From NCBI GenBank assembly GCA_013377005.1, contig JACABE010000023.1, positions 1-64,000 on the forward strand: a DNA stretch of 64,000 bases. Reading direction: 5' to 3'. The notes under the pieces are model-generated. The model saw nothing but the letters and a program-made list of their open reading frames with translations. It was not told where the DNA came from and searched no databases. This document shows, piece by piece, positions 51,077 through 60,940 of this stretch. Positions within the stretch are counted from its first letter, which is position 1; each line of letters begins with the position of its first letter. A program made the translations under genes and the position numbers. Source of the stretch: Bacteroidota bacterium. GTDB lineage: Bacteria > Bacteroidota > Bacteroidia > Bacteroidales > JACABE01.

Positions 51077-51125
51077 TCTGATTATATAATTAATTTCAAC
51101 TATGATTTTTTGATCCCATTTATTG

Positions 51126-51157
51126 CAAACTTACATAAAAATTAAAACCAATCAAAA
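51126..51157 (-). promoter_or_regulatory. Promoter of the hybrid regulator
   Basis: On the minus strand TTTTG (51153-51157) and TAAGTTTG (51126-51133) are separated by 19 bp. This is the best match to the Bacteroidota TTTG-N19-TAnnTTTG promoter in the window. The -7 element ends 50 bp before the start codon. Confidence 0.65.
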
Positions 51158-51190
51158 CTATAGTAACATGATAATAACGAAAAAGTTAAT

Positions 51191-51226
51191 AAAAAAGAGA
51201 GCAATTAATCAAAATTAATTGCTCTC
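51191..51226 (-). terminator. Terminator of the 51247-59436 gene
   Basis: A 13-bp perfect stem GAGAGCAATTAAT/ATTAATTGCTCTC with a 4-base loop (51197-51226), followed on the minus strand by a T run. It separates the 2729-residue surface protein gene from the regulator. Confidence 0.88.
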
Positions 51227-51246
51227 TAAAGATACAATAACACCTT

Positions 51247-54200
51247 TTAGTAAACCACTTCCTTTTTCACATACACATTGTATTCATTCACTAATTTAAA
51301 CAAATACACACCAGCCGCAGGTTTAAAAGTATAAGATGTATTGCCTTCACCGGCTTCTAAAGTTTGAATTAATTTACCGTTTATATCATAAACATTCAGG
51401 ATGGTTTTACCTTTCCATGGATTGACAATTGTTAAACTTTGATTGCTGTAATAAATATTTGCTGTTTTACCAAAAGCTTCATTTATGCCTGTAGAAGTAA
51501 AGTGCAACAGAAAACGATTAGGGTCGTCATTGGTTTGTGCATTGAATGAATAGTTGTTATTTGCAGATAAATTCTGCTGAGTTCCGGTTTTTAAATCTTC
51601 CAGCATCACATTGCCCAACGCCTGAACACCCATGGCAGAAATAGAATAATTGCCATCAATACCAGGTTTAAAACCAACAGGAATAGTAGTATTATTAGCC
51701 ATTGATGTAAGATTGCTAATGCTCCATTTTTTATTTAGTTTTGATGAATATATACTTGGAGCGCTTGCTTCGATACTAAACATTTTTTCGGCACCTCCCT
51801 GATTGCTTATATTCCCAAAACTGACAATCAGTTCATCACTATAAGTATTTCCTGCGCTAGTAACTTTTAAGCGAATCATTTCATCAGTTGTAGATGATTT
51901 TAAAAATGCTTGATCAGCATGTTCTCTCACTTCATTATTCATCGCAAGACTTCCTGCGGTAGCTGCTTTTACCCAAAATCCCTGTGATAGAGCAATATTG
52001 CGGCTAACACCATTGGTTGCAGCATCTGTGTTTGAAATAAATGCTCCATAGTTGGCTGCCTGAGCATTCCAAACCCAAATTGCTTTTTCATTGGGATGGT
52101 TTATTGGATCAGCATTTTCCAACATACTTCTATTCCATCCGCTGCTTGCATTCCAGTTGATGGCTGAAGGGTAAGGATTAGCAACAAAATTCCAACCACT
52201 ATATAAACCAGCAGTAACACTAAGCGGAATGTTTATGGTTCCTGTATTCAGATTCCCAACAAAACTTTTTGTTGTTTCAATAGGATAAGATACCGCATAA
52301 CCTTTAGCAGGAATAAAATTACTTCCACCATTGGCAGCAGTAAAATCAGTAGCATCCGCATACTCAATCCAATTTCCAGTAGGTTCGTTCCACACAAAGA
52401 AACCATCAGGCTCGTTAAAAACAGGACTAATAGCCTGATTAACTACCGGTGAAGAAAGCATGTGGAATTCATCAGTAAATGTATGCGGAATATAACGCTC
52501 CACAATATTGGTGGATGAAAATAGCGTTCCATTGTCGATTAAAGAAGCGGTTCCAGAAGCATCCGATTTTAGAACCAATGAGTCCTTTACCGTTAAATCT
52601 TTGCCTGCATTGATAGTAAGTTTTCCCAAAGGAGCAATCGTTAAATTCTTACATTGATAATTATTTGAGTTTACAATGGCTAACTTAGTTGCAGCAATCG
52701 TAGCATAAGTTGCAGCACTAGGAACACCATGATCCCAGTTGGCAGCATTTTCCCAAGCATTGGAAACAGCAGCAGTAAAAGTAGAATAAGAAGAGAATGT
52801 GGTAGCTGAACCCAATAATCCCGGCGTTTTATAACAAGAAGAATTTGAGTTGTATTCAAAAACAGCAAAATGATAAGTAGTTAAAGCTAACAACCCTGTA
52901 ATATTCGCTGAAGTGCCAATGCCTTTGTACACAACAAAATTTCCGTTTCCTAAAGCAGTTCCGTTTCCAAAATTAGTATTGGCAGTATAATAAACATAGC
53001 TCATAGGAGAAGTATTTACTACACTTCCCTGTTTTGCAATTACCAATACAGAATCTCCGTTTCCACGAGTCCAGGCTATTGTCATAGAAGAGTTTGAAAT
53101 AGCTGAGGTAGTAAATGCATTAGCTTGAATACCCGGTATGCTATTTACAATAGCTGTTACAGCAATTCTGGGTGTTGATTTGCATGAATTATTATTTGCT
53201 TCTACATAATAAGTTGTAGTAGATGAAATAGTAGTTGAATAACTTGATGCCGAAGATAAAAGTACACCTCCAGTAGATTGATTGTACCAGTTGATGTTAC
53301 CTACTGAAGCATTTGCCGAAAGTTGAATGCTTCCTGCTCCACAAATAGTATCAGCTGTAAAAGATGAAATTATAGGTGTTTGGTAAGCAGTTCCAGTAAC
53401 AGTATAAACTGTACTTTCGCAACCACTTAATGAATTTACTGCTTTATAATAAACACTCAAAGGATTAGTTGTTTGAACAGATGGAATCGTAAATAAATTT
53501 CCTGTTCCTGCAATATTCATAAAATTATCCAATGACCATTGTACATTAGATCCGGCAGACGAAATTGCGTTAAAACTTAAAGAACCACTACCACATCTGG
53601 TTTGAGAAACTGCCTGTTGAGTAATAAGAGGAGCAGTATTAACAATTATATTAAATGTTGATTCCGGTCCGCTACCACAATTATTATTGCCTTTAACTTT
53701 AATCTGTCCATTTGCAGCTATAGTGTTAATGGAAACAATAATAGTATTTGTATTGCTTTGACCTGAATAACCGTTTGGTAATGTCCAAGTATAAGACGTT
53801 GCATCTGTAATTGGATCTGCAAAATAAACATTCCCAATGCTATTCTGACAAACATTTGCAGGCCCTGAAATTGCTCCACTTAGAGAAATTAAAGGAAGAA
53901 CAGTTATCGTAGAAGTTGAGGTGTTTGAGCAATTAAATGCATTTGTATATGTATATAAAACAGTATGTGTACCTATTCCGGCAATTGTTGGGTCAAATAT
54001 TCCATTTTGTATTCCAATACCACTAAATATACCACCAGAAGGTATTCCTGCCGTTAATGTGTAAGGAGAACTATTAGCACAAAGATTTGAATAACTTCCT
54101 TGCGTAACATAAGGTGTTGTATTTATAGTGACATGAATATTAGAAGCTAAACCATCGCTACAAGAATTTCTTCCAAAAACCTGAATATTACCTGAAACTG

Positions 54201-57200
54201 CATTTGTTGAAAAATGTACACGTATAGCATTGCTTCCATTTCCTGATACAATGCTTGCACCTGCTGGTAAACTCCAAATATAAGTTGTGGCATTGTTTAT
54301 AGCAGGAGTTGTATAAAGTACCGTATCAGCACCTTGACAAACCGTAGAACTGCCTGAAATAACGCCAGCAGGCTGTGGTAATTGAGAATTTAAAATCAGA
54401 TTAAAAGCGTCGGAATATGGACTATATCCACAACTACTAAGACCTCTCACTTTGATTGGAATTGTTGCAAGTGTAGTATCAAACCTTACCGCAATAGTAT
54501 TGGTATTAAATCCGGCTAAAATAGTATGAGGAACAGGAAAATCCCATACATAAGATGTTGCACCGGTTAGGATGGGAACATAAAACACCACAGTGTCGCT
54601 TAGGCATGCATCTATCGGACCTGTAATAAAACCTGGTTTAGCAGGCGTAATTTTTACCTCTACTTTCATGCTGTCAGGTTTACTGTAACAGTTTCCTCCA
54701 TTTAAGGTATATACTTTATAATAACCACTTTTACCGGTGTCAGCAATTATAACCGGATTCTGTAATACTGAAGTAAATCCATTTGGCCCCGACCATTCAT
54801 AAGTAGCACCGTTAACATTACTGGCTTTTAATGTAAGTGTAGATCCCTGACAAACGATAGTATCATTAGCTGCGATAGGATTGGAGGGAGGTGTGCACAT
54901 CATAAAGTTAGTTGAGTTCACAACACTCCATTTTTTATAATTATCCTTAACCCTTAGCCCAATTATATTGCTACCAAAGCTAGCTCCTTGTATAGAAATA
55001 TTTGTATTGATATCTATAGATGTAGATGGATTGTTAATCGTAATTGGGATACCGTTTCCTATACCCGGATCTGTATTGAGAAAATACTCAGCTGCCACAA
55101 TATAGGGCAAAGTATCTGGCAAAGGAATAATTTCAGGAGGATAAACATAAACCTGTTGATTACCTACTATACTCCATATTCCTGATGCTTCTTTTATACG
55201 TAAAAGAAAAGTATGAATACCAATACTTAGCCATGAAGTACTTGCATTAACTGAAATATTAATGCTATCACCCATACTTGTTGGAACGCTTGTCCCTAAT
55301 CCGCAACCAGGGTCATTATCAAAAAAGTATTCTGCTGCAATTATTTTTGATAAATTTTCAGGAAGTTCGGGGATAGATAATGATTTGTTCACAATACAAA
55401 CACCATCGCTAATATTAACAGTATATGTTCCTGTATGTACTCCTGTTATTGAAGAAAGTGTTGAAGCTGTCGACCACAAATAGGTATAAACATAACTATT
55501 TCCTCCAGATACGGCTACACTTGCACTTCCATTTGCTAAACCACTGTTTGCAAACCCAACAGAAGTAGTAATAATCATGTTGGGATGTACAATAACTTCT
55601 ATAGGTTCCGAAACTTTAATAATTCCGTATAAATCAGTATATACAACATGATATATTCCGGATGTGCTAACTATTATACTATTAGTTGTTTTACCGTTGG
55701 GCCAGAAATAATTACTACCCGATGGTGCAGTTAGTGTTACAGAATCACCTGCACAAAATTCAAGATTCCCACTTGCAGTTATGGAATTTGATAAAAGAGG
55801 ACCAATATTAATTTGCTTGATAACTGTTGATTGACAATTGCTGCCATTAGTTGCCATGAGTCTTACATTATAAATACCTGATGTTGAGTAAATGTAATTT
55901 GCATTTGCGGTATTGAAATCAGCATTAATATTATTACTTATATACCAGTAGTATTCAGTATTGGGATTTATATTTACTGATAAGTTAGTAAAGCTTACTA
56001 CATCACCTGCATTGACCTGATTAAAAGTAAAATCAACATTTGGGGTCAGACATCCATTTTGAGAAATTATACGAATAGTTTTGGAATTTATCATACTCCA
56101 AATATTATTCAAATTTTTAACCCTGATTCCGATATAGTGAATTCCTGTATCTAAAGCAGAAGTGTTTACTGAAAAATTCTGATCTATTGTAAATCCTGGA
56201 ATAACTGGAACTGTAATCCCATTACCTTGACCCGGATCATGATCGATAAAATATTCAGCCAGAATAATCGGTGTTTCCAGGTTCTCTATCTGTGGACAAA
56301 TAGTATCAGGTCTTACATAAAAAATATTATTTAATAATATAGTACTCCAATAGTTTTTATCGTCTTTTGTTCTTACCGATACATAATGGAAACCTGAGCT
56401 TAACCCTAAAGTCGGAACATTAAAGTTATAATTAATCACGCTTGCAGGAATTGGTAAAGGAATTTGAATTCCATTTCCAGGACCAGGGTCATTATTGTCA
56501 AAGAAATATTCAATAGTAGTAATATTCCGGGTTGTAGTATCTGGTGGAGTGATAGAATCTGTTACAAAGAATGTAAGATTCATCGGAATACTCCACAAGC
56601 CTGTTGATTCTTTTATACGGATATATATAAAATGCAAACCGATAGATAATCCTGTGAGGGGAATATGAAAATTGCTATTAATGGTATCACCCTGCCCAAA
56701 TGTAAAGTAATGCGACAGACCCAATTCGGGTATTGTATCTATATAATATTCACCATACATGATACCACTGTTTACATTGGCAATATTGTTTACAGTAAAA
56801 GCTTTTGTTTCAGGGCATTTTCCATCATTAATGAACACACTATATCCTCCGGGAGCTAAATTTACAGCTGTTTGTAAAGTTTCACCTGTAGAATATTGGT
56901 ATTGATAAGACCAAGTGTTTCCACCACTAACATTAGCAGAAGCACTTCCATTGGATAAACCATTGCTCGCATCATCAACGGCAACTGTAATATTCATCAA
57001 CGGATTTACCTTTACCTCCAACATATCTGATAAACGGTTTATACCATTTAAATCGGTATATGTAAGTTGATAAATTCCAGCTATTCCAACAACAATACTT
57101 TGTGAGGTGTCTCCACAAGTCCATTGATAATTGCTACCTGAAGGAGCTGTTAATGTTACGCTTCCTCCATTACAAAACTCCTTAGGTCCATTGGCAGAAA

Positions 57201-59436
57201 TTAAATTAGATAATTGAGTGCCAATTGTAATATAATGAATAACAGAACTGATGCAATTGCCTCCATTGTTAATTGTAAGTTTAACAGGATAAATTCCTGA
57301 AACAGGAAATGTATGAGAACAATTGAGTGTAGTATACTCAGCTATCGTATCATTATTCATATCCCACTTATAAGTGGAGGCATTAAGTTGAGTGCTGGTA
57401 TTTGTAAAAATCACGACCTGTCCTGCTGTTGCAGAAGTATAAGTAAATTCGGGGATAGGTGGAGTACATGCAATAGAACTAACTATTGTAAATGATGCTG
57501 AACTCACAACACTCCATTTATCAACAAGATCTTTAACTCTTACATATATTTGATGGATTCCAGCAGATAAGCCTGTTAAATCAGTTGTATAGGTCATGTT
57601 AATAGAATCAGAGGGGATAACAAAAAGAGGTTTCCCATTTCCAATTCCGGGATCGTTGTCGTAAAAATATTCTGCATTTACAAGTCCGAAATTAGATTGC
57701 TGTTGAAAAGGGAAAATGTCTGTAGAAGGATTTATATAAAATATATTCCTTTCGATAACTCCCCAGCCGTATCTTCTATCAAAGGTACGTAAATTAATAT
57801 AATGAAATCCTGGAACAAGAGTGTCGGGAACAACAATTGGAATATTCTGATCCAGAACATCCATACTATTTGCCTGTAAAGCTAATAATGTAGCTTTGTA
57901 TATACCCGGATCAACATCATCGTAAAAATACTCAGCTTTTACCAAATTGTATCCTGTATCAATAGGAGGGGAAATGATTGAATCAATAGTAAAGAGTACG
58001 CTGTTTGTAAAACTCCATAAACCAAGTGAATCAAGAACTCTGACATATAAATAATGATAACCCGCTATAATTCCTGTTAAAGGAACATTACAAAAACTGT
58101 TGATGGTATCATTAAAATTAATTGTTAAGCTATGCGATGGTTGATTAATATTATCAATATAATATTCTGCTTTAACTATGCCATGCGGATTGCCGGAGAT
58201 ATTAGATACGGTATAATTTTTTGTAATTGGACATATCCCATCACTAACAGTTATAGAATAATTTTCTGGAGCAAGACCAGTTGCCATCATCGTATGTTCT
58301 CCTGTTGACCATGTGTAATTGTAAATATAACTGCTTCCACCATTTACAATAGCATATGCACTTCCATTTGATAAAGAATTATTTGCAGGACTTACATCAA
58401 CTATATAATCTAAAACAGGATTAACTTTTACACTAATTTGATTTGAAACAGCTCCATAGCTATATGTATCCTTATAGATTACTTGATAAACCCCGGATGT
58501 TTTAACGGTAATTTGTTGTGTTGTATTTCCATTACTCCATTGATAATTTGAACCTGCAGGGGCAAGTAATAGTACGCTGTCACCATTGCAAAAAGTAAGG
58601 CTTCCTGTATTAGTAATTAATTTTGACAATACTGGCCCTACTATTACTTTCTGTTGCCAAAAAGAAGTACAGCTGTCAGTATTGCTAACTTTTAATATTA
58701 CATCATAATAACCTGGATTTACGAATGTATAGTTAAAGTCTTTTGTAGTTGCGGTAATTGTATCATTTGGTTTTATTATTTTCCACAAATAGGATGTTCC
58801 TAGATTAATATTTGTAGATAAATTGGTAAAGTGAGTTATATTACCTGCATTCACTGTATCTGAAGTAAACAAAGCATTGGGTGACAAACAGGCTGTGTTT
58901 TTAATGATAAATGCTTTTGTTTCTGCTACACTCCAGTTTCCTGTAATATCTTTTACACGAACTCCAATGATATGATTACCTAATGCCAGCTGAGCGATAT
59001 TAATAGTATAAGTCTGGTTCAATGTATCACCCGATAGCATGAACATAGAAACTCCATTTTCAACACCGGGATCAGTATCGATAAAATACTCAGCCTTGGA
59101 AAGCTGGAAGCTAATATTGTTGGTTATTTGTTGCGTTTCAAGAGGATTAACCAGGAAAAACTGATTGGAAACAACACTCCATATATTTAGACTATCCATT
59201 ACCCTTACATAAAGGTAATGATAACCTGCATCAAGACCAGAAACATTTGCTGTAAAAGTAAAGCCGCTAGTGGTGTCTGCGATAAATCCCGGTATAGGTA
59301 TTCCCATTCCAATCCCGGGTTCGGTATCGTAGAAATACTCTGCCTTTGTTATGTTTTGTCCATAAGCAAACTGAAGTTGCAAAATAACACAAAACCGCAA
59401 AAGCCAGGGTATGACTTTAAGGTTTATATTTTTCAT
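51247..59436 (-). CDS. Giant T9SS surface protein with ten 'AEYFxDxDPG' modules and Ig/PKD repeats
   Basis: A 2729-residue protein with a signal peptide near residues 10-26. The first 1,500 residues alternate ten copies of a module that starts (K/A)AEYF(I/Y)DxDPGxGNG and ends GxHxIxVRVKDxxxxWS with PKD domains (PNALFTSDTVNAGN...HFTNLS) and Ig-like domains (FCNGDSVLLLAPAGSNYQW). Further Ig/PKD-like domains (about 1510-2090), a fibronectin-like domain (about 2110-2215), the shared C-terminal module and a type A sorting domain ending VYVKKEVVY complete it. A long surface fibre or adhesin is the natural reading. It follows the 59456-60529 gene after 19 bp, probably in one operon. Confidence 0.87.
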   Translation of the reverse strand: MKNINLKVIPWLLRFCVILQLQFAYGQNITKAEYFYDTEPGIGMGIPIPGFIADTTSGFTFTANVSGLDAGYHYLYVRVMDSLNIWSVVSNQFFLVNPLETQQITNNISFQLSKAEYFIDTDPGVENGVSMFMLSGDTLNQTYTINIAQLALGNHIIGVRVKDITGNWSVAETKAFIIKNTACLSPNALFTSDTVNAGNITHFTNLSTNINLGTSYLWKIIKPNDTITATTKDFNYTFVNPGYYDVILKVSNTDSCTSFWQQKVIVGPVLSKLITNTGSLTFCNGDSVLLLAPAGSNYQWSNGNTTQQITVKTSGVYQVIYKDTYSYGAVSNQISVKVNPVLDYIVDVSPANNSLSNGSAYAIVNGGSSYIYNYTWSTGEHTMMATGLAPENYSITVSDGICPITKNYTVSNISGNPHGIVKAEYYIDNINQPSHSLTINFNDTINSFCNVPLTGIIAGYHYLYVRVLDSLGLWSFTNSVLFTIDSIISPPIDTGYNLVKAEYFYDDVDPGIYKATLLALQANSMDVLDQNIPIVVPDTLVPGFHYINLRTFDRRYGWGVIERNIFYINPSTDIFPFQQQSNFGLVNAEYFYDNDPGIGNGKPLFVIPSDSINMTYTTDLTGLSAGIHQIYVRVKDLVDKWSVVSSASFTIVSSIACTPPIPEFTYTSATAGQVVIFTNTSTQLNASTYKWDMNNDTIAEYTTLNCSHTFPVSGIYPVKLTINNGGNCISSVIHYITIGTQLSNLISANGPKEFCNGGSVTLTAPSGSNYQWTCGDTSQSIVVGIAGIYQLTYTDLNGINRLSDMLEVKVNPLMNITVAVDDASNGLSNGSASANVSGGNTWSYQYQYSTGETLQTAVNLAPGGYSVFINDGKCPETKAFTVNNIANVNSGIMYGEYYIDTIPELGLSHYFTFGQGDTINSNFHIPLTGLSIGLHFIYIRIKESTGLWSIPMNLTFFVTDSITPPDTTTRNITTIEYFFDNNDPGPGNGIQIPLPIPASVINYNFNVPTLGLSSGFHYVSVRTKDDKNYWSTILLNNIFYVRPDTICPQIENLETPIILAEYFIDHDPGQGNGITVPVIPGFTIDQNFSVNTSALDTGIHYIGIRVKNLNNIWSMINSKTIRIISQNGCLTPNVDFTFNQVNAGDVVSFTNLSVNINPNTEYYWYISNNINADFNTANANYIYSTSGIYNVRLMATNGSNCQSTVIKQINIGPLLSNSITASGNLEFCAGDSVTLTAPSGSNYFWPNGKTTNSIIVSTSGIYHVVYTDLYGIIKVSEPIEVIVHPNMIITTSVGFANSGLANGSASVAVSGGNSYVYTYLWSTASTLSSITGVHTGTYTVNISDGVCIVNKSLSIPELPENLSKIIAAEYFFDNDPGCGLGTSVPTSMGDSINISVNASTSWLSIGIHTFLLRIKEASGIWSIVGNQQVYVYPPEIIPLPDTLPYIVAAEYFLNTDPGIGNGIPITINNPSTSIDINTNISIQGASFGSNIIGLRVKDNYKKWSVVNSTNFMMCTPPSNPIAANDTIVCQGSTLTLKASNVNGATYEWSGPNGFTSVLQNPVIIADTGKSGYYKVYTLNGGNCYSKPDSMKVEVKITPAKPGFITGPIDACLSDTVVFYVPILTGATSYVWDFPVPHTILAGFNTNTIAVRFDTTLATIPIKVRGLSSCGYSPYSDAFNLILNSQLPQPAGVISGSSTVCQGADTVLYTTPAINNATTYIWSLPAGASIVSGNGSNAIRVHFSTNAVSGNIQVFGRNSCSDGLASNIHVTINTTPYVTQGSYSNLCANSSPYTLTAGIPSGGIFSGIGIQNGIFDPTIAGIGTHTVLYTYTNAFNCSNTSTSTITVLPLISLSGAISGPANVCQNSIGNVYFADPITDATSYTWTLPNGYSGQSNTNTIIVSINTIAANGQIKVKGNNNCGSGPESTFNIIVNTAPLITQQAVSQTRCGSGSLSFNAISSAGSNVQWSLDNFMNIAGTGNLFTIPSVQTTNPLSVYYKAVNSLSGCESTVYTVTGTAYQTPIISSFTADTICGAGSIQLSANASVGNINWYNQSTGGVLLSSASSYSTTISSTTTYYVEANNNSCKSTPRIAVTAIVNSIPGIQANAFTTSAISNSSMTIAWTRGNGDSVLVIAKQGSVVNTSPMSYVYYTANTNFGNGTALGNGNFVVYKGIGTSANITGLLALTTYHFAVFEYNSNSSCYKTPGLLGSATTFSSYSTFTAAVSNAWENAANWDHGVPSAATYATIAATKLAIVNSNNYQCKNLTIAPLGKLTINAGKDLTVKDSLVLKSDASGTASLIDNGTLFSSTNIVERYIPHTFTDEFHMLSSPVVNQAISPVFNEPDGFFVWNEPTGNWIEYADATDFTAANGGSNFIPAKGYAVSYPIETTKSFVGNLNTGTINIPLSVTAGLYSGWNFVANPYPSAINWNASSGWNRSMLENADPINHPNEKAIWVWNAQAANYGAFISNTDAATNGVSRNIALSQGFWVKAATAGSLAMNNEVREHADQAFLKSSTTDEMIRLKVTSAGNTYSDELIVSFGNISNQGGAEKMFSIEASAPSIYSSKLNKKWSISNLTSMANNTTIPVGFKPGIDGNYSISAMGVQALGNVMLEDLKTGTQQNLSANNNYSFNAQTNDDPNRFLLHFTSTGINEAFGKTANIYYSNQSLTIVNPWKGKTILNVYDINGKLIQTLEAGEGNTSYTFKPAAGVYLFKLVNEYNVYVKKEVVY
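51485..52785 (-). repeat. Shared C-terminal module, copy 2 (mosaic)
   Basis: Most of it is nearly identical in DNA to copy 1. From about 51650 leftwards it matches copy 3 instead (VMLEDLKTGTQQNLS, FLLHFTSTGINEA). This makes it a mosaic of the other two. Confidence 0.85.
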
Positions 59437-59455
59437 AAAATTTCAGTATAAATGC

Positions 59456-60529
59456 TTATTTGCGCGTCTTTGCTTTAATATTAATCTGTAATGTTCCTCC
59501 TACAGGTACGGACGAAACTGGTACCGTAAGCTGAGTAACAACAGGTAGTTTTGAATTGCCTGGCAAATTGTGAATACAAGGAGAATTACCACCTGTGATT
59601 CCTATATTAGTATTATTGGTTCCTGTACCTATTGCAGGAGAACCAGACAATAAAGCAAAATCTTGTGTCCATGAAAAATTGCCACCCAAAGCAGGAAAAT
59701 TAGTAAATAGTGGATTGGCTCCAGCAATATTTCCACCCCCTGCATTGTTGCCATAAGGTAAGGTATTGGAGTTGTTAAAATAAGTAAGGTTGTTATTAAA
59801 GGTACTTAACAAAGCTCCGGTGGGTTGGGCTTGATAAAAAATACAGTTTTCTATAACCAAACCTGTTGCACTTAATACGTCTGCTGTTCTATACATGAAA
59901 TTACAATTACGTACATAAACTTGTCCATTTACATTATTGGTGGATATAATTACAGTGTTATTAGTTGAAAAAACAGAATTAGTAATTAAAAAATTAGTAT
60001 ATGTTGATGAGTTTAAATGTAGATAACCTCCGTTAAATAAGCAATTTCTAAGAGTGATATTGTTATAGATTTGTCCGCTCATCGAAATATAGGTGGTAAA
60101 AGAGCAACGATCAAAATCTACATTTTCTATTTTATTTTGACCAGCAAGCTGTCCTGTAAAGCTTCCATTCATAAAAACAGCACTAGTAAATGAAATTCCA
60201 TAAAATTTTGATCCACTGGCACCAAAAGCATTGTTTACATTATTTATGTTTACAGTACCATCTATGATTGTGCTTTGCCCGTCAGGATTGTTCATGCCTT
60301 CGCCAAAAAAGATAAGCCTTCTGTCAATTGTTAGAGTTGCACCGTAAATAGTTGCCGAACCTGCAATAAGGATGGTGTCACCCATTGCTGAGGCATTAAT
60401 TGCATTTTGTATTAATGTGTATTGTGCTGGTTTGTCAGCTCGATTACTGACAGTTCTGATAGTTGCATTTGCAATAAAAAAATTCAAGCTTAACAAAGCA
60501 GGTAAAATAAATAGTAATTTTCTTTTCAT
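59456..60529 (-). CDS. Secreted beta-helix protein without sorting domain
   Basis: A 357-residue protein with a signal peptide (LLFILPALLSLNFFIANA). It opens with TIRTVSNRADKPAQYTLIQNAINAS, the entry of a right-handed parallel beta-helix. Ladder sequences follow (IENVDFDRCSFTTYISMS, NNITLRNCLFNGGYLHL, QVYVRNCNFMY). The end is TVPVSSVPVGGTLQINIKAKTRK, a basic C-terminus with no YPNP sorting domain or lipobox, so it is likely periplasmic or released by another route. It is the first gene of a probable operon with the 2729-residue protein. No catalytic residues recognised. Confidence 0.75.
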   Translation of the reverse strand: MKRKLLFILPALLSLNFFIANATIRTVSNRADKPAQYTLIQNAINASAMGDTILIAGSATIYGATLTIDRRLIFFGEGMNNPDGQSTIIDGTVNINNVNNAFGASGSKFYGISFTSAVFMNGSFTGQLAGQNKIENVDFDRCSFTTYISMSGQIYNNITLRNCLFNGGYLHLNSSTYTNFLITNSVFSTNNTVIISTNNVNGQVYVRNCNFMYRTADVLSATGLVIENCIFYQAQPTGALLSTFNNNLTYFNNSNTLPYGNNAGGGNIAGANPLFTNFPALGGNFSWTQDFALLSGSPAIGTGTNNTNIGITGGNSPCIHNLPGNSKLPVVTQLTVPVSSVPVGGTLQINIKAKTRK

Positions 60530-60940
60530 AAAATTGATTGTTTAATTGATAAATAAAAATATAAGATTAAAGATTAATTAAAAATTCATTTTTTGTTTTT
60601 CTCAAACACAAATTACAACCCAATTAATATTCCCAAGTGGGATAAGATATGCTTAAAAAATAAATAGTATAACTGCTTTTAATATTTAAAGCTATATTAT
60701 TTCAATAAATTACAATGGGAAAGAGCTAATAATTTAAATGATTATCACAAGCATTGTTAATTTTATGACAACAAAGATAAAAGAAAAAAGTTTAAAAAAG
60801 GAAAAATAAGTAAAAATCCGGTTATTTCTAACCAGCTTTAATAAAAATTATATTGAAAAAGATATTTTCTATTTACGATAAAAATATAATGAAATTTTGA
60901 GTATAAAATTAATCAAAGGAATACTCATTCTTATTAATGA
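60530..60940. other. Intergenic region upstream of the beta-helix protein gene
   Basis: This 411-bp AT-rich gap has no gene that can be supported. A minus-strand TATCTTTG (60772-60779) is a promoter candidate for the operon at 59456-60529, with an unusually long leader of about 240 bp. A short CCCA-AG-TGGG inverted repeat is near 60633. No strong terminator is seen for the gene ending at 60941. Confidence 0.5.
60772..60779 (-). promoter_or_regulatory. -7 promoter element, minus strand
   Basis: Read on the minus strand as TATCTTTG, fitting TAnnTTTG. It is far (about 240 bp) from the start at 60529 and has no clear -33 partner. Confidence 0.35.
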
